From: Bacteroidota bacterium
Lineage (GTDB): Bacteria > Bacteroidota > Bacteroidia > Chitinophagales > Saprospiraceae
Length of the DNA: 53,377 nt
Direction of reading: 5' to 3'
NCBI GenBank assembly: GCA_018222965.1
Contig: JAAEZH010000025.1
Coordinates: forward strand, 17,676-71,052
In this document: positions 1 through 7,949 of the stretch, in pieces
Layout of the letters: every line of letters starts with the position of its first letter
Numbering within the stretch: the stretch's first letter is position 1
Program-made: the position numbers and the translations under genes
Notes under the pieces: generated by a model
Database searches by the model: none
What the model was told of the DNA's origin: nothing
What the model saw: the letters and a program-made list of their open reading frames with translations, nothing else

Positions 1-104
1 CCCCACGAGGCTCCGAAGGAGACAAGTAACTCCCCAACATAGCCGAAGGCGATGTACTCCCCAGCGAAGGGCCGACGAAGGAGGCACGCAGCGACTCCCC
101 AATA
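1..104. repeat. GC-rich intergenic mosaic repeat, copy 1
   Basis: Non-coding segment just past the stop of the GT4 gene at 106; it continues off the left edge. Bases 53-100 match 3559-3606 at 44 of 48 positions in direct orientation. Bases 1-35 reappear inverted, with few mismatches, at 3356-3390. It carries the ACTCCCC boxes that separate modules in all copies. No protein is convincing here. It may help end transcription of the polysaccharide operon, but no clear T-tract terminator is visible. Confidence 0.7.
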
Positions 105-105
105 C

Positions 106-1350
106 CTAGCGGGAAATTTTCTGCAATCGCTCCAAATACTCCATCGCCAGTTTCTCCCGGTCAAAATGGTCCCGGGCGTAGCGGTATCCGGCTTCTCCCT
201 GCCGCTGCAACTCCGATTCTTCAAGTTGCAGATAATCCCGCACTTTTTCTGCAAAATCTTCCGGATCCTCGGGACGAACAAAGGTGCCGCAACCGGCTTT
301 CTCCACCAGTTCCCGGCTCACTCCGTCAATGACCATGAGGATCGGTTTTTTGCAACTCATATAATCAAAAGTCTTGTTGGAATAAATCGTCTTAAAGGTA
401 TCGGCTTTCTTTAATACAGATGCTCCAATATCAGCAGCCAATATGTAGCGAAATACTGTTTCTTTCGGCACATAATCCAGAAATTCAATATTATCCAGTT
501 CCCGCTTTTCTGCCTCTTCCCGGAGCATCTCTTTTTGCATGCCGCCACCGAGTAAAGCAAAATGCGCCCGGGTTCCTTTCAGGCGCTCCGCTGTTTCTAC
601 GATCTGGATCAGGTGATTGGCAACGCCGTGCGCCCCTACATAAATGATCACGGTTTTATCTGTCCAATCCAGCTTTCGCCGAAAGGCCTCCCGATCAAAA
701 TTATTCCGCACTTTCTCAGATAAAGAAAAATCGGCTGCATTCGGAAGCATCAGGATCTTTTCGGGCGGGATGTTTTTATTTTCTATGAGCTTTCGCTCGA
801 ATGCCGGTGTAAGTACCACAATCAGCTTCGCTCGCTTGTACAAAAAGTGCTCCAGGCGATACATGGCCCAGATCGCCAGTTTATTCTTCAACACCCCGGC
901 ATCAATAGCTGATTCGGGCCATAAGTCTCTGACTTCAAAGACCAGCGGTTTCCATTTAAAGACCGATAATAGCCAGGCACTTATGCCCACAAACAGAGGG
1001 GGTGAAGTAGCAAGAATCAAATCATATTTGCGGCGGGCATAAAACAATCCGGCAAATAGACTGGAGATAACGAATGAAAAATACCCAATCAATCGTCCCA
1101 CAAAACTGCGGGCATAGCCTTTAGACATATGGGTTCGAATGACCGTACGATTTACGGGATGTTTGTCTTTGTAGACATACTTCCCGTCGTATTCCGGTCG
1201 CAAATTCTTGCCGGTATAGTGGTGTCGCATCCCGGCAATTACGGTAATATCATGGCCGGCCGCTTCCCAAAGACGAGTAGTTTCGTTAAATCGGGATCCG
1301 CCGCCGGTATCAAGCTCCAGAAATGTCTGGTGTATCAACAGAATATTCAT
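106..1350 (-). CDS. Glycosyltransferase family 4 (WbuB-like)
   Basis: 414-residue GT-B glycosyltransferase, last gene of the polysaccharide run. The N-terminus begins MNILLIHQTF, followed by a glycine-rich acceptor-side loop (DTGGGSRFNE, about residues 14-23) as in WbuB-type enzymes. A hydrophobic stretch near 85-105 could be a membrane-association segment. The C-terminal half has the nucleotide-sugar domain, with VLTPAFERKLIE, LPNAADF and a late YSNKTFDYMSCKKPIL segment that replaces the usual E-x7-E motif. It should transfer a sugar from a nucleotide donor to the lipid-linked repeat unit at the inner membrane face. The ATG overlaps the stop of the heparinase-like gene by 4 bp, implying translational coupling. 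Donor and linkage cannot be read from sequence; WbuB of E. coli O26 uses UDP-L-FucNAc, and wecB nearby is loosely compatible with an amino-sugar donor. Confidence 0.9.
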   Translation of the reverse strand: MNILLIHQTFLELDTGGGSRFNETTRLWEAAGHDITVIAGMRHHYTGKNLRPEYDGKYVYKDKHPVNRTVIRTHMSKGYARSFVGRLIGYFSFVISSLFAGLFYARRKYDLILATSPPLFVGISAWLLSVFKWKPLVFEVRDLWPESAIDAGVLKNKLAIWAMYRLEHFLYKRAKLIVVLTPAFERKLIENKNIPPEKILMLPNAADFSLSEKVRNNFDREAFRRKLDWTDKTVIIYVGAHGVANHLIQIVETAERLKGTRAHFALLGGGMQKEMLREEAEKRELDNIEFLDYVPKETVFRYILAADIGASVLKKADTFKTIYSNKTFDYMSCKKPILMVIDGVSRELVEKAGCGTFVRPEDPEDFAEKVRDYLQLEESELQRQGEAGYRYARDHFDREKLAMEYLERLQKISR

Positions 1351-3266
1351 TGGGTCGCTCGGATAGTCGTTTTTATCTTCTTAAAATCAGTTTCAAAATA
1401 CCAGGAGGGTGCAGACTCTTTAAGTCCGTAGGTTTCGGAATACCAGCCGTCGGTTTGCTTTTTCTCCAACACTTTGCCCCCAGCATCAACGGCTTCCAGG
1501 CTGAAGCCAAATTTTTCGAAAGCCGGACCGGGATGCCAGTATTGCCGCATGGGAAAATGCATACCATGAGAGACCGTGTCTTCTACAATCCATGTTGGTT
1601 TCTGTTTTAGGATACTTACTTTTCGGGCATGGGTATTGTATTTACCCATATGCTTGAAGGCATTGATCCTTCCGTAAAAAATCCAGCGGTCAGCCTCTTC
1701 CTTCCATTCTACAAACTGCATTTCCGACCAGTGCAGCCAGATAAATCGAGGCCCTTTTTCCATCTGGTCGTAATTGCCCATTGCTACCGTATTGTGAGCA
1801 GCTGTACCATTGTACCAGGCTTTCCAGAATGGGGTGGTATTGTAGCGATACACCCCGGCATCGCGGAAGATGTTTTCGCCTTTATACCAAAGGTCCATAT
1901 GGAGGTTATCGGCTTGTGCCGGACGATCCCGGAAACTGGCACAGCGGATACTCAGCAGACTGTCGTTTTTTCGGTTCAGATAATAACCGCCTTCCTCAAA
2001 AGTGAACGTACCGTATTTACTGACGGCTTGTTTGTCCAGGTCACAGTCGGTGCGCTTGCTGCCCGAATACCAGAAAGCGTCTTCCTGCCAGGGGCCTTCC
2101 GCGTAAAGATGTTTGCCTTCCAGGAAGAAGTACAGGGCATTGAGCGCTGGTCGGTAATCCCGGTACTCGCAATCATTGAGCGGAAAAAAGAGCGCGCCAT
2201 CGTTGGCTCCGTAATTGGGTAAAAAGCCATTCTCCCGAACCTGATGCAGGTATAAAAACTCCAGGCTTTTGCGAATGCGTTTTTCGGCTTTCACCGAAAG
2301 CAGGTCTCTGTGGAGATCTCCCAGGTAAAATGCCCAGGTCAGCATTTGCATAACGACCCGGTGGTAGTTGTGGCTGTGTTGGAGATAGCTGCCGTCTTCA
2401 TAGATCTGGTACTGTATTTCCCCCTCCAGCCATTTTTTACCTTCTGTTCTCCACACGGAAGCTTCCGGAAAAAAGGGAAACAAGAGTCCGGCAAACCAAA
2501 GTCCGGCTGCCTCGCTCATAGCGTGGTTGTTTCGCACACTGATCAGGGAGAAACGAATATTGGAATACACATGCCGAAAGCTCCAGTAGATGTAATGCAT
2601 GACACGCTGAAATCGCTCCTCTGTCCAAATATCCGAATAGCGGTAGTAATACAAGGCGAATGTCCAGTTTAGACAACGCAAGGCGATCTCCTGGCTGCAG
2701 CGAAAATTTGGTCCGCAGTTGATCGGATTGGCATCCATCCAGGATTCCATTTCAGACCAAACATACTCCGACTGATCTTCTCCATAATGATAATCGTAAC
2801 GGATGAGATCGTATAAATAACAGAAGCGGGATTTTTCCCAAACGTATTTTATATCCCCGGCATCCGGATCCAGGTCGGCTATCTGTGTCCAGTGATTGGA
2901 AGAATCGTATCGGTAGCTGGTTAGCGGATTGCTTAACCAGTCGTAGTGCTGTCCAATTTCCAGTTGTTCTCCGTTGAAGTAAGTCATTTTCCCGGCCTTG
3001 AGGTCGGCGACTTTTTGCTTCAATTTTGGGTCTGGCTTTCCATTTTTTCCGAATGGACTTATGTCCAGATGTTCCCGGCTGTCAAAAAAGAAAGGAGGCG
3101 CTGCTCGCTGCCAGTCCCTGAGGGTTACAAAGGTCTCCGGAGCCGGATCAAGGGGGTATTCGCTCCGCAGGATGCCAAGCTTTCGCTTAAGTTCATAGCC
3201 CGCCCGAAACAGCGCATATTGGCTGCCCATTTGGCGGTAAACTTTCCAGAGTGTTTTTGGATTCAA
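1347..3266 (-). CDS. Heparinase II/III family protein, no evident signal peptide
   Basis: 639-residue protein with an alpha-helical toroid N-terminal half (SVRNNHAMSEAAGLWFAGL near residue 245, a typical Asn-Asn-His active-site segment) and a heparinase II/III-like C-terminal beta-sandwich (ADNLHMDLWYKGENIFRDAG near 455, AAHNTVAMG near 490). Known family members cleave uronate-containing polysaccharides by beta-elimination, and relatives are often encoded in O-antigen and capsule clusters. The N-terminus (MNPKTLWKVYRQMG) is not a signal peptide or lipoprotein leader, so export is not obvious. It is followed with a 4-bp overlap by the GT4 gene and preceded by a 368-bp repeat-filled gap. Its place beside a bi-domain oxidoreductase suggests a role in making, trimming or editing the polymer. 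Whether it is an active lyase is unknown. Confidence 0.85.
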   Translation of the reverse strand: MNPKTLWKVYRQMGSQYALFRAGYELKRKLGILRSEYPLDPAPETFVTLRDWQRAAPPFFFDSREHLDISPFGKNGKPDPKLKQKVADLKAGKMTYFNGEQLEIGQHYDWLSNPLTSYRYDSSNHWTQIADLDPDAGDIKYVWEKSRFCYLYDLIRYDYHYGEDQSEYVWSEMESWMDANPINCGPNFRCSQEIALRCLNWTFALYYYRYSDIWTEERFQRVMHYIYWSFRHVYSNIRFSLISVRNNHAMSEAAGLWFAGLLFPFFPEASVWRTEGKKWLEGEIQYQIYEDGSYLQHSHNYHRVVMQMLTWAFYLGDLHRDLLSVKAEKRIRKSLEFLYLHQVRENGFLPNYGANDGALFFPLNDCEYRDYRPALNALYFFLEGKHLYAEGPWQEDAFWYSGSKRTDCDLDKQAVSKYGTFTFEEGGYYLNRKNDSLLSIRCASFRDRPAQADNLHMDLWYKGENIFRDAGVYRYNTTPFWKAWYNGTAAHNTVAMGNYDQMEKGPRFIWLHWSEMQFVEWKEEADRWIFYGRINAFKHMGKYNTHARKVSILKQKPTWIVEDTVSHGMHFPMRQYWHPGPAFEKFGFSLEAVDAGGKVLEKKQTDGWYSETYGLKESAPSWYFETDFKKIKTTIRATQ

Positions 3267-3284
3267 AAGGTACTATTTCCTGTT

Positions 3285-3610
3285 AGTTGAAGGGGGGAGA
3301 TCTCCTCTGCGCCTCTGGCGCATCGGCGGGGGAGCGGCTTGCCTGCCGCATGCCTGGGGAGTTACTCGTCTCCTGCTGAGCCTCGTGGGGAGAAGCTTTA
3401 TCCTTCGAAGCCATATACCAGGTTATTTTCCTCGCCAACGGCGAGGATGGAATCCTACATGGTGTCTTCGAAACACAATTCCCCTCCCCGCGCAAGCATG
3501 CGACGTAGGAGCAGGCAAGCAACTCCCCTCCCGATAGTTATCGGGATGCCGAAGGTAATGTACTCCCCAGCCTAGAGCCGACGAAGGAGGCACACAGCGA
3601 CTCCCCGGGT
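3285..3610. repeat. GC-rich intergenic mosaic repeat, copy 2 (largest hairpin set)
   Basis: The gap between the bi-domain oxidoreductase and the heparinase-like gene is filled by this element. It is a string of small hairpins: TGCGCC/GGCGCA with a TCT loop (3308-3322), CTCGCC/GGCGAG with an AAC loop (3431-3445), and CCCGATA/TATCGGG with a GT loop (3530-3545). These are bracketed by GGGGAG or CTCCCC boxes. It shares 48-nt (3559-3606) and inverted 35-nt (3356-3390) blocks with copy 1. Apparent small open frames here overlap repeat sequence in every frame and are not credible genes. Being inside an otherwise tight operon, its transcript would be highly structured. Confidence 0.75.
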
Positions 3611-3634
3611 GCCTTTCGCCAGTAGCTAATAAAA

Positions 3635-5749
3635 TCACTCGCCAACTGATTCCCAGCGACCGCTCTTCAAAGATTCCAGTGCGGCAAACATCGCCTGGTG
3701 GACATGTAGGATTTCATCCAACGGAATAATGGGTTCTTTTTTGTTCTTCCAATGATCGATCAGCTTTCCAAACTGTGCGGAATGGCCCTTATCGAGCCGG
3801 GTCTTTTTTCGGCGAAAGCCGGATACACCATATCCTTTTGTTTCCCGGAAATTATCGACAATCAGGCTTTTGCCCTGACTGTGTACTTCAACTCTTTCCT
3901 TCGAATAGGATTTGCTTCCCGTTGAGAAGTAATTGGCAACCCCGATATCTCCGTTTTCAAAGCGCAGCTGGATGCTGGCAGAATCGGTCGTTTCGTTGGG
4001 GTTTTCGCCTAAGGCCTGCATACAGACTTCGGTGATTTTACTGCCACTCAGATACAGGAGCAAATCAACCAAATGACAGGCCTCACCCAGGATACGCCCG
4101 CCACCGATATTGCGATCGTGTATCCAGGATTCAGGTGGAATATAGCCGGCGTTCATATTAAAGGTAAGCACCTTGGGAGCTTTAGGATCCAGGTATTTTT
4201 TCAGAATTTGGGTGTGCGGACTAAACCGCCGGTTAAAACCCACTGTCAACACCTGCTTTTTTTCCCGGGCAACCTGGCTTACGGCCTTCAGTTCTTCCGG
4301 AAAAATAGCCAGGGGTTTTTCTACAAATACGTCTTTTCCCGCTTTGAGACCTTCAATAGCCATTTGAGCATGATCTCCCGGGCGGGTTGTAATCAACAAC
4401 AAGCCGGTTTCCGAATCACCAAGTATGCTTTTGTAATCGGTAGTGTTTTCAGGGATATTGTATTTACGAGCTAAAAGAGATGCATTCAGCCCCCGAAAAC
4501 TGGCAATGGACCGAATTGGTGCAGCCAGCTTTTTCAACATGGGCAGCATAGCCATACGGGTATAGTTGCCAGCGCCAATGATGCCGATGCCCGGACCGCC
4601 GGAAAAAGGTACTTCCGGGGTTTCAATCCAATGGCTGAGTAAGGCATCTGACCGGTATTTAAGCAGGCTCGCAATGGAGCCGCTTTTTTTCATGTCCCCG
4701 TAAATTTCCCGGAAGTTTTCCAGATCTGTTTCTTCCGTGATCAGGGATTTCACGTCGAGTTGACCCGAAGCAATTGCCTGAAGGATGGCTTCAAAATTCC
4801 GTTTCTCGGTCCAGCGCACATAGGGAAGCGGATAATCCTGACCTTTGAGCTCATATTTATCATCATAGCGGCCCGGACCATAGGAGCAGGAAACCTGAAA
4901 ACTCAGTTCTTTTTCGTAAAATTCGGCGCGGTTAATCTCCAGCCCGACAATCCCTACCAAAATAATCCGCCCCCGCTTGCGACACATGTTGGCGGATTGA
5001 GACAGTATGGTATTTCCTTTCGCGGAAGCGGTAATTATGACACCATCCACACCTGTTCCTCCTGTGAGGTCTTTTGCCAGTGCAACAGGATCTGCCTGTC
5101 CTGCCTGCACCGGAATGACGCCAAACTTTTTGGCAAGAGCCAGTTTTTCCGGATCGAGATCCACTCCGATGACGCGGCAGCCGTTGGCCCGCAAAAGTTG
5201 TGCAGTAATCTGACCGATCAATCCCAGTCCGATCACACAAACGGTTTCTCCAAAAGTGGGTTCAAAGAGGCGCATTCCCTGCAAACCAATCGCTGAGATA
5301 ACGGTAAAAGCAGCTTCATCATCGCTAACGCCATCCGGAATACGGGCTACCAGGTTTTGGGGTATGCAATTGAATTCGGCATGTTGTCCATTGGAAGCTA
5401 CCCGGTCTCCGACACGAAAACCCTGAACGCCTTCTCCTACCGCTTCTACGATACCGGCATTACAATACCCAAGGGGCAAAGGGGTGTCCAGTTTATTGAA
5501 AACTGCTTCCAGGGTGGGAACGATTCCATCCGTGCGCATTTTGTCGAGCACTTGTTTGACCTTTTCCGGTTGCTGTCTGGCTTTGGCTATAAGTCCGGCT
5601 TTGCCAAACTCGACAAGCATGCGCTCGGTTCCCAGCGAAACGAGGGATCGGGTAGAACGGATCAGCAGGTGGCCGGGTACAACCTTTGGAACCGGCACAT
5701 CTGCCAATTCGGTTTGTCCCGACTTGAGGTGTTGGATCAGTTGTTTCAA
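3635..5749 (-). CDS. Bi-domain oxidoreductase: MDR dehydrogenase fused to Gfo/Idh/MocA domain
   Basis: 704-residue fusion. Residues 1-350 are a medium-chain (zinc-alcohol-type) dehydrogenase, with VGDRVASNGQHAEF near 115 and a Rossmann loop GLGLIGQ near 175. From about residue 385 a Gfo/Idh/MocA oxidoreductase starts (GIGIIGAGNYTRM), with the family EKPLA motif (VFVEKPLAI near 475) and GGGRILGEACHLVDLL near 550. Both halves should bind NAD(P). Fusions of this type are repeatedly encoded next to heparinase II/III-family genes in polysaccharide clusters, as here. They are presumed to oxidise or reduce a sugar or a sugar nucleotide, but I know of no settled substrate. It lies 3 bp from wecB. A CGGCGAAAGCC site at 3810-3820 encodes the GFRR stretch near the C-terminus. 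Confidence 0.85.
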   Translation of the reverse strand: MKQLIQHLKSGQTELADVPVPKVVPGHLLIRSTRSLVSLGTERMLVEFGKAGLIAKARQQPEKVKQVLDKMRTDGIVPTLEAVFNKLDTPLPLGYCNAGIVEAVGEGVQGFRVGDRVASNGQHAEFNCIPQNLVARIPDGVSDDEAAFTVISAIGLQGMRLFEPTFGETVCVIGLGLIGQITAQLLRANGCRVIGVDLDPEKLALAKKFGVIPVQAGQADPVALAKDLTGGTGVDGVIITASAKGNTILSQSANMCRKRGRIILVGIVGLEINRAEFYEKELSFQVSCSYGPGRYDDKYELKGQDYPLPYVRWTEKRNFEAILQAIASGQLDVKSLITEETDLENFREIYGDMKKSGSIASLLKYRSDALLSHWIETPEVPFSGGPGIGIIGAGNYTRMAMLPMLKKLAAPIRSIASFRGLNASLLARKYNIPENTTDYKSILGDSETGLLLITTRPGDHAQMAIEGLKAGKDVFVEKPLAIFPEELKAVSQVAREKKQVLTVGFNRRFSPHTQILKKYLDPKAPKVLTFNMNAGYIPPESWIHDRNIGGGRILGEACHLVDLLLYLSGSKITEVCMQALGENPNETTDSASIQLRFENGDIGVANYFSTGSKSYSKERVEVHSQGKSLIVDNFRETKGYGVSGFRRKKTRLDKGHSAQFGKLIDHWKNKKEPIIPLDEILHVHQAMFAALESLKSGRWESVGE

Positions 5750-5752
5750 GTG

Positions 5753-6853
5753 CTAGTTGTTGTATTTAGATTCCAGGATATCTGCAATTCGAGCCGATGC
5801 TTTTCCATCCCAAAATGGTGGAATACTTCCATTTTTGTACGTTCCGGAGAGGACCATCCTGAATTGCCTTATTGCTTCATCCGGATCGAGGTCTGCCAGC
5901 AGGGTATTGGTGCCGATCAGAGTTGTAATAGGTCGCTCGGTTGAATCCCGAAATGTCAGGCAGGGCACTTGCAGGAAGGTAGTTTCTTCCTGTATCCCCC
6001 CGCTATCGGTCAGGATGAGTTTTGCCCGCTCCATCAGGTGTAAAAATTCGAGGTATCCGAGTGGCCCCAACAGGTGTACGCCGGAGATAGATTCCAGTGC
6101 CCCGTAGAGGTCAAACTTTTTTAGATTATTCTCGGTGCGCGGATGGACAGGAAACACAATCGGACAGTCCTTACTAATCTCGCGGATCATCTGCAGGATC
6201 TTTTCCAGCCCTTCCTTGTTATCGACATTGGCCGGGCGGTGCATGGTCATGAGAACGTAGTTTCCCCGATCCAGTTTCAGCTCTTGCAGGATGGATACTT
6301 TATCTGCCTTTCGGCGAAAGCCGACTAAAGAATCGATCATCACATTGCCACAGAAGTGTATTTTTTCTTCTGCTACTCCCTCGGAAGCGAGATGTACTAA
6401 TCCGCTTTGTTCGGTAACAAAAAGCTGATCGGAGATACTGTCTGTCAGGATGCGGTTTATTTCTTCGGGCATTTTGCGGTCTCCACTACGGAGGCCAGCT
6501 TCCACATGGACAACGGGAATGTTATTTTTGACGGCTACCAGGGCGCAGGCAATGGTGGAGTTGACATCACCTACAACCAGCACCACATCGGGCTTTTCTT
6601 TATCGACAACCTCTTCAAATTTCAGCATGATACCTGCTGTCTGCGTCGTATGGGTTCCTCCGCCCACGCCCAGATAATAATGGGGCTCGGGTAATTCGAG
6701 TTGCTCAAAAAACACCTTGCTCATGCGGGCATCGTAATGCTGTCCTGTATGCAGGACCAGTGATTCGATGCCCGGCCTGCTGGAAAATTCCCGGTGGAGC
6801 GGAGCTACTTTCATAAAATTGGGGCGGGCCCCGACGACATTGATAATCTTCAT
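5753..6853 (-). CDS. wecB: UDP-N-acetylglucosamine 2-epimerase (non-hydrolysing)
   Basis: 366 residues, normal length for WecB/MnaA. It interconverts UDP-GlcNAc and UDP-ManNAc in the cytoplasm. Visible motifs: GARPNFMKVAPL at the N-terminus, LHTGQHYD near 35, VVGDVNSTIA near 94, HVEAGLRSGDRKMPEEINR near 115 (the conserved acidic active-site segment), HRPANVDN near 205, and DSGGIQEE near 285. It begins 1 bp after the stop of the upstream GT4 gene (6855) and is followed 3 bp on by the bi-domain oxidoreductase. It is distinct from the hydrolysing 2-epimerase NeuC at 26521-27681, so the cluster has both a UDP-ManNAc branch and a free-ManNAc branch. Confidence 0.95.
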   Translation of the reverse strand: MKIINVVGARPNFMKVAPLHREFSSRPGIESLVLHTGQHYDARMSKVFFEQLELPEPHYYLGVGGGTHTTQTAGIMLKFEEVVDKEKPDVVLVVGDVNSTIACALVAVKNNIPVVHVEAGLRSGDRKMPEEINRILTDSISDQLFVTEQSGLVHLASEGVAEEKIHFCGNVMIDSLVGFRRKADKVSILQELKLDRGNYVLMTMHRPANVDNKEGLEKILQMIREISKDCPIVFPVHPRTENNLKKFDLYGALESISGVHLLGPLGYLEFLHLMERAKLILTDSGGIQEETTFLQVPCLTFRDSTERPITTLIGTNTLLADLDPDEAIRQFRMVLSGTYKNGSIPPFWDGKASARIADILESKYNN

Positions 6854-6854
6854 A

Positions 6855-7949
6855 TCAGCTTATAAGTTCTTCAAAGAGTTTTTCCATTTTCAATACTGCC
6901 CGGTCCAGGTTGTTGTTTTCCCTGACTTTTTCAAAACCGGCTCTGGCTGTTTTAAGCCTGAGTGCAGGATTATCTGAAAGCTTTTTTAGTACTTCGGCAA
7001 TCTGATCTCCCTGTCCCGGTTCTACGATCCATCCGGTCTCACCATCTGTGATCAGATCCGGGATGGAAGTAATATTGGTGGCGATACAACACAGGCGGGA
7101 CATCATTGCCTCGAGCAGCGCATTGGGATAACCTTCCAGATAGGAAGGCAGGATAAACACATCCGAATCCATTAAGGCTTGCGTTTTTGCTTCGCCTTTT
7201 ATCCAGCTGGCCATGCGTACCTTGTGTAAGTCGTGGGTGCGCACGAAGGTACAAGCTTCTTCAAAATGGGTTCCATTGCCTCCGACCACAAATTCGACGG
7301 GCTCGTCCTTCAGTATTTTGGCTGCATCGAGCAGGTCAAAAACGCCTTTATTTTTATTGATCCAGCCCAGAAATAAGACTTTGATATTTGGTCCTTCGTG
7401 ATCCTTTCGCTCTTTTTCTACCGAGTAGTAGGGTACCGAATTGATCCAGTTATTAATGATTGGATATTTAGAATCCGGTCCGCCACCAAGCTTTTGATAG
7501 TAGGATTTCCAGTAATTGCTTTGACATATAATGCGGTCGGCTTTTCCAACCACCCTTTTTGCAAACCAACGTTTCCAGGCAGAAGGGTCTATGGTTACAT
7601 GTACCAGGCCGGAGCGCGGTGCCAGAACGACCGGTAATCCTTTTCTTTTGGCCGCCAAAACCATCATTCCTTTTTCGATAAAGCTAAAACCGGCAGAACA
7701 GAATATCAAAGCAGCATCCACTCCCGGCTGGCGAATTCCTTTATTGAAAATCCGGAATCGCTTTACTGCCTGCCATAGTCGTTTTCTGAAGGAACGCTTC
7801 ATATTGGTTTCAGCCATGCTATCGATCAGCACCCAATCCATTTTTTCTCCCCACTCGCTTTCCAGCAAGCTGGTACAGGCGAAAACCTGTCCGCCTACAT
7901 GGCCACTTTTGCCTGACTTTTTAAAGCCTCCTACGAATACGATCTTCAT
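6855..7949 (-). CDS. Glycosyltransferase family 4
   Basis: 364-residue GT-B enzyme. The N-terminus has a glycine-rich loop (KKSGKSGHVGGQVFACTSLL) typical of the acceptor domain. The C-terminal domain shows VLFLGWINKNKGVFDLLDAAKIL near 185, then SDVFILPSYLEGYPNALLEAM near 265 (the E-x7-E donor motif) and a TGWIVEPGQ loop near 310. It should add one sugar of the repeat unit on the cytoplasmic face. The start overlaps the asnB stop by 4 bp. Donor specificity is not readable. Confidence 0.9.
   Translation of the reverse strand: MKIVFVGGFKKSGKSGHVGGQVFACTSLLESEWGEKMDWVLIDSMAETNMKRSFRKRLWQAVKRFRIFNKGIRQPGVDAALIFCSAGFSFIEKGMMVLAAKRKGLPVVLAPRSGLVHVTIDPSAWKRWFAKRVVGKADRIICQSNYWKSYYQKLGGGPDSKYPIINNWINSVPYYSVEKERKDHEGPNIKVLFLGWINKNKGVFDLLDAAKILKDEPVEFVVGGNGTHFEEACTFVRTHDLHKVRMASWIKGEAKTQALMDSDVFILPSYLEGYPNALLEAMMSRLCCIATNITSIPDLITDGETGWIVEPGQGDQIAEVLKKLSDNPALRLKTARAGFEKVRENNNLDRAVLKMEKLFEELIS

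Noticed and set aside
1629-2222. Long plus-strand open frames opposite the heparinase-like, epimerase and metH genes
   Set aside because: They are antisense shadows without family motifs; the minus-strand frames have full protein families.
3283-3640. Small proteins in the GC-rich repeat
   Set aside because: Every frame is built from the repeat's hairpins and spacer boxes, and the equivalent copies do not keep one frame.
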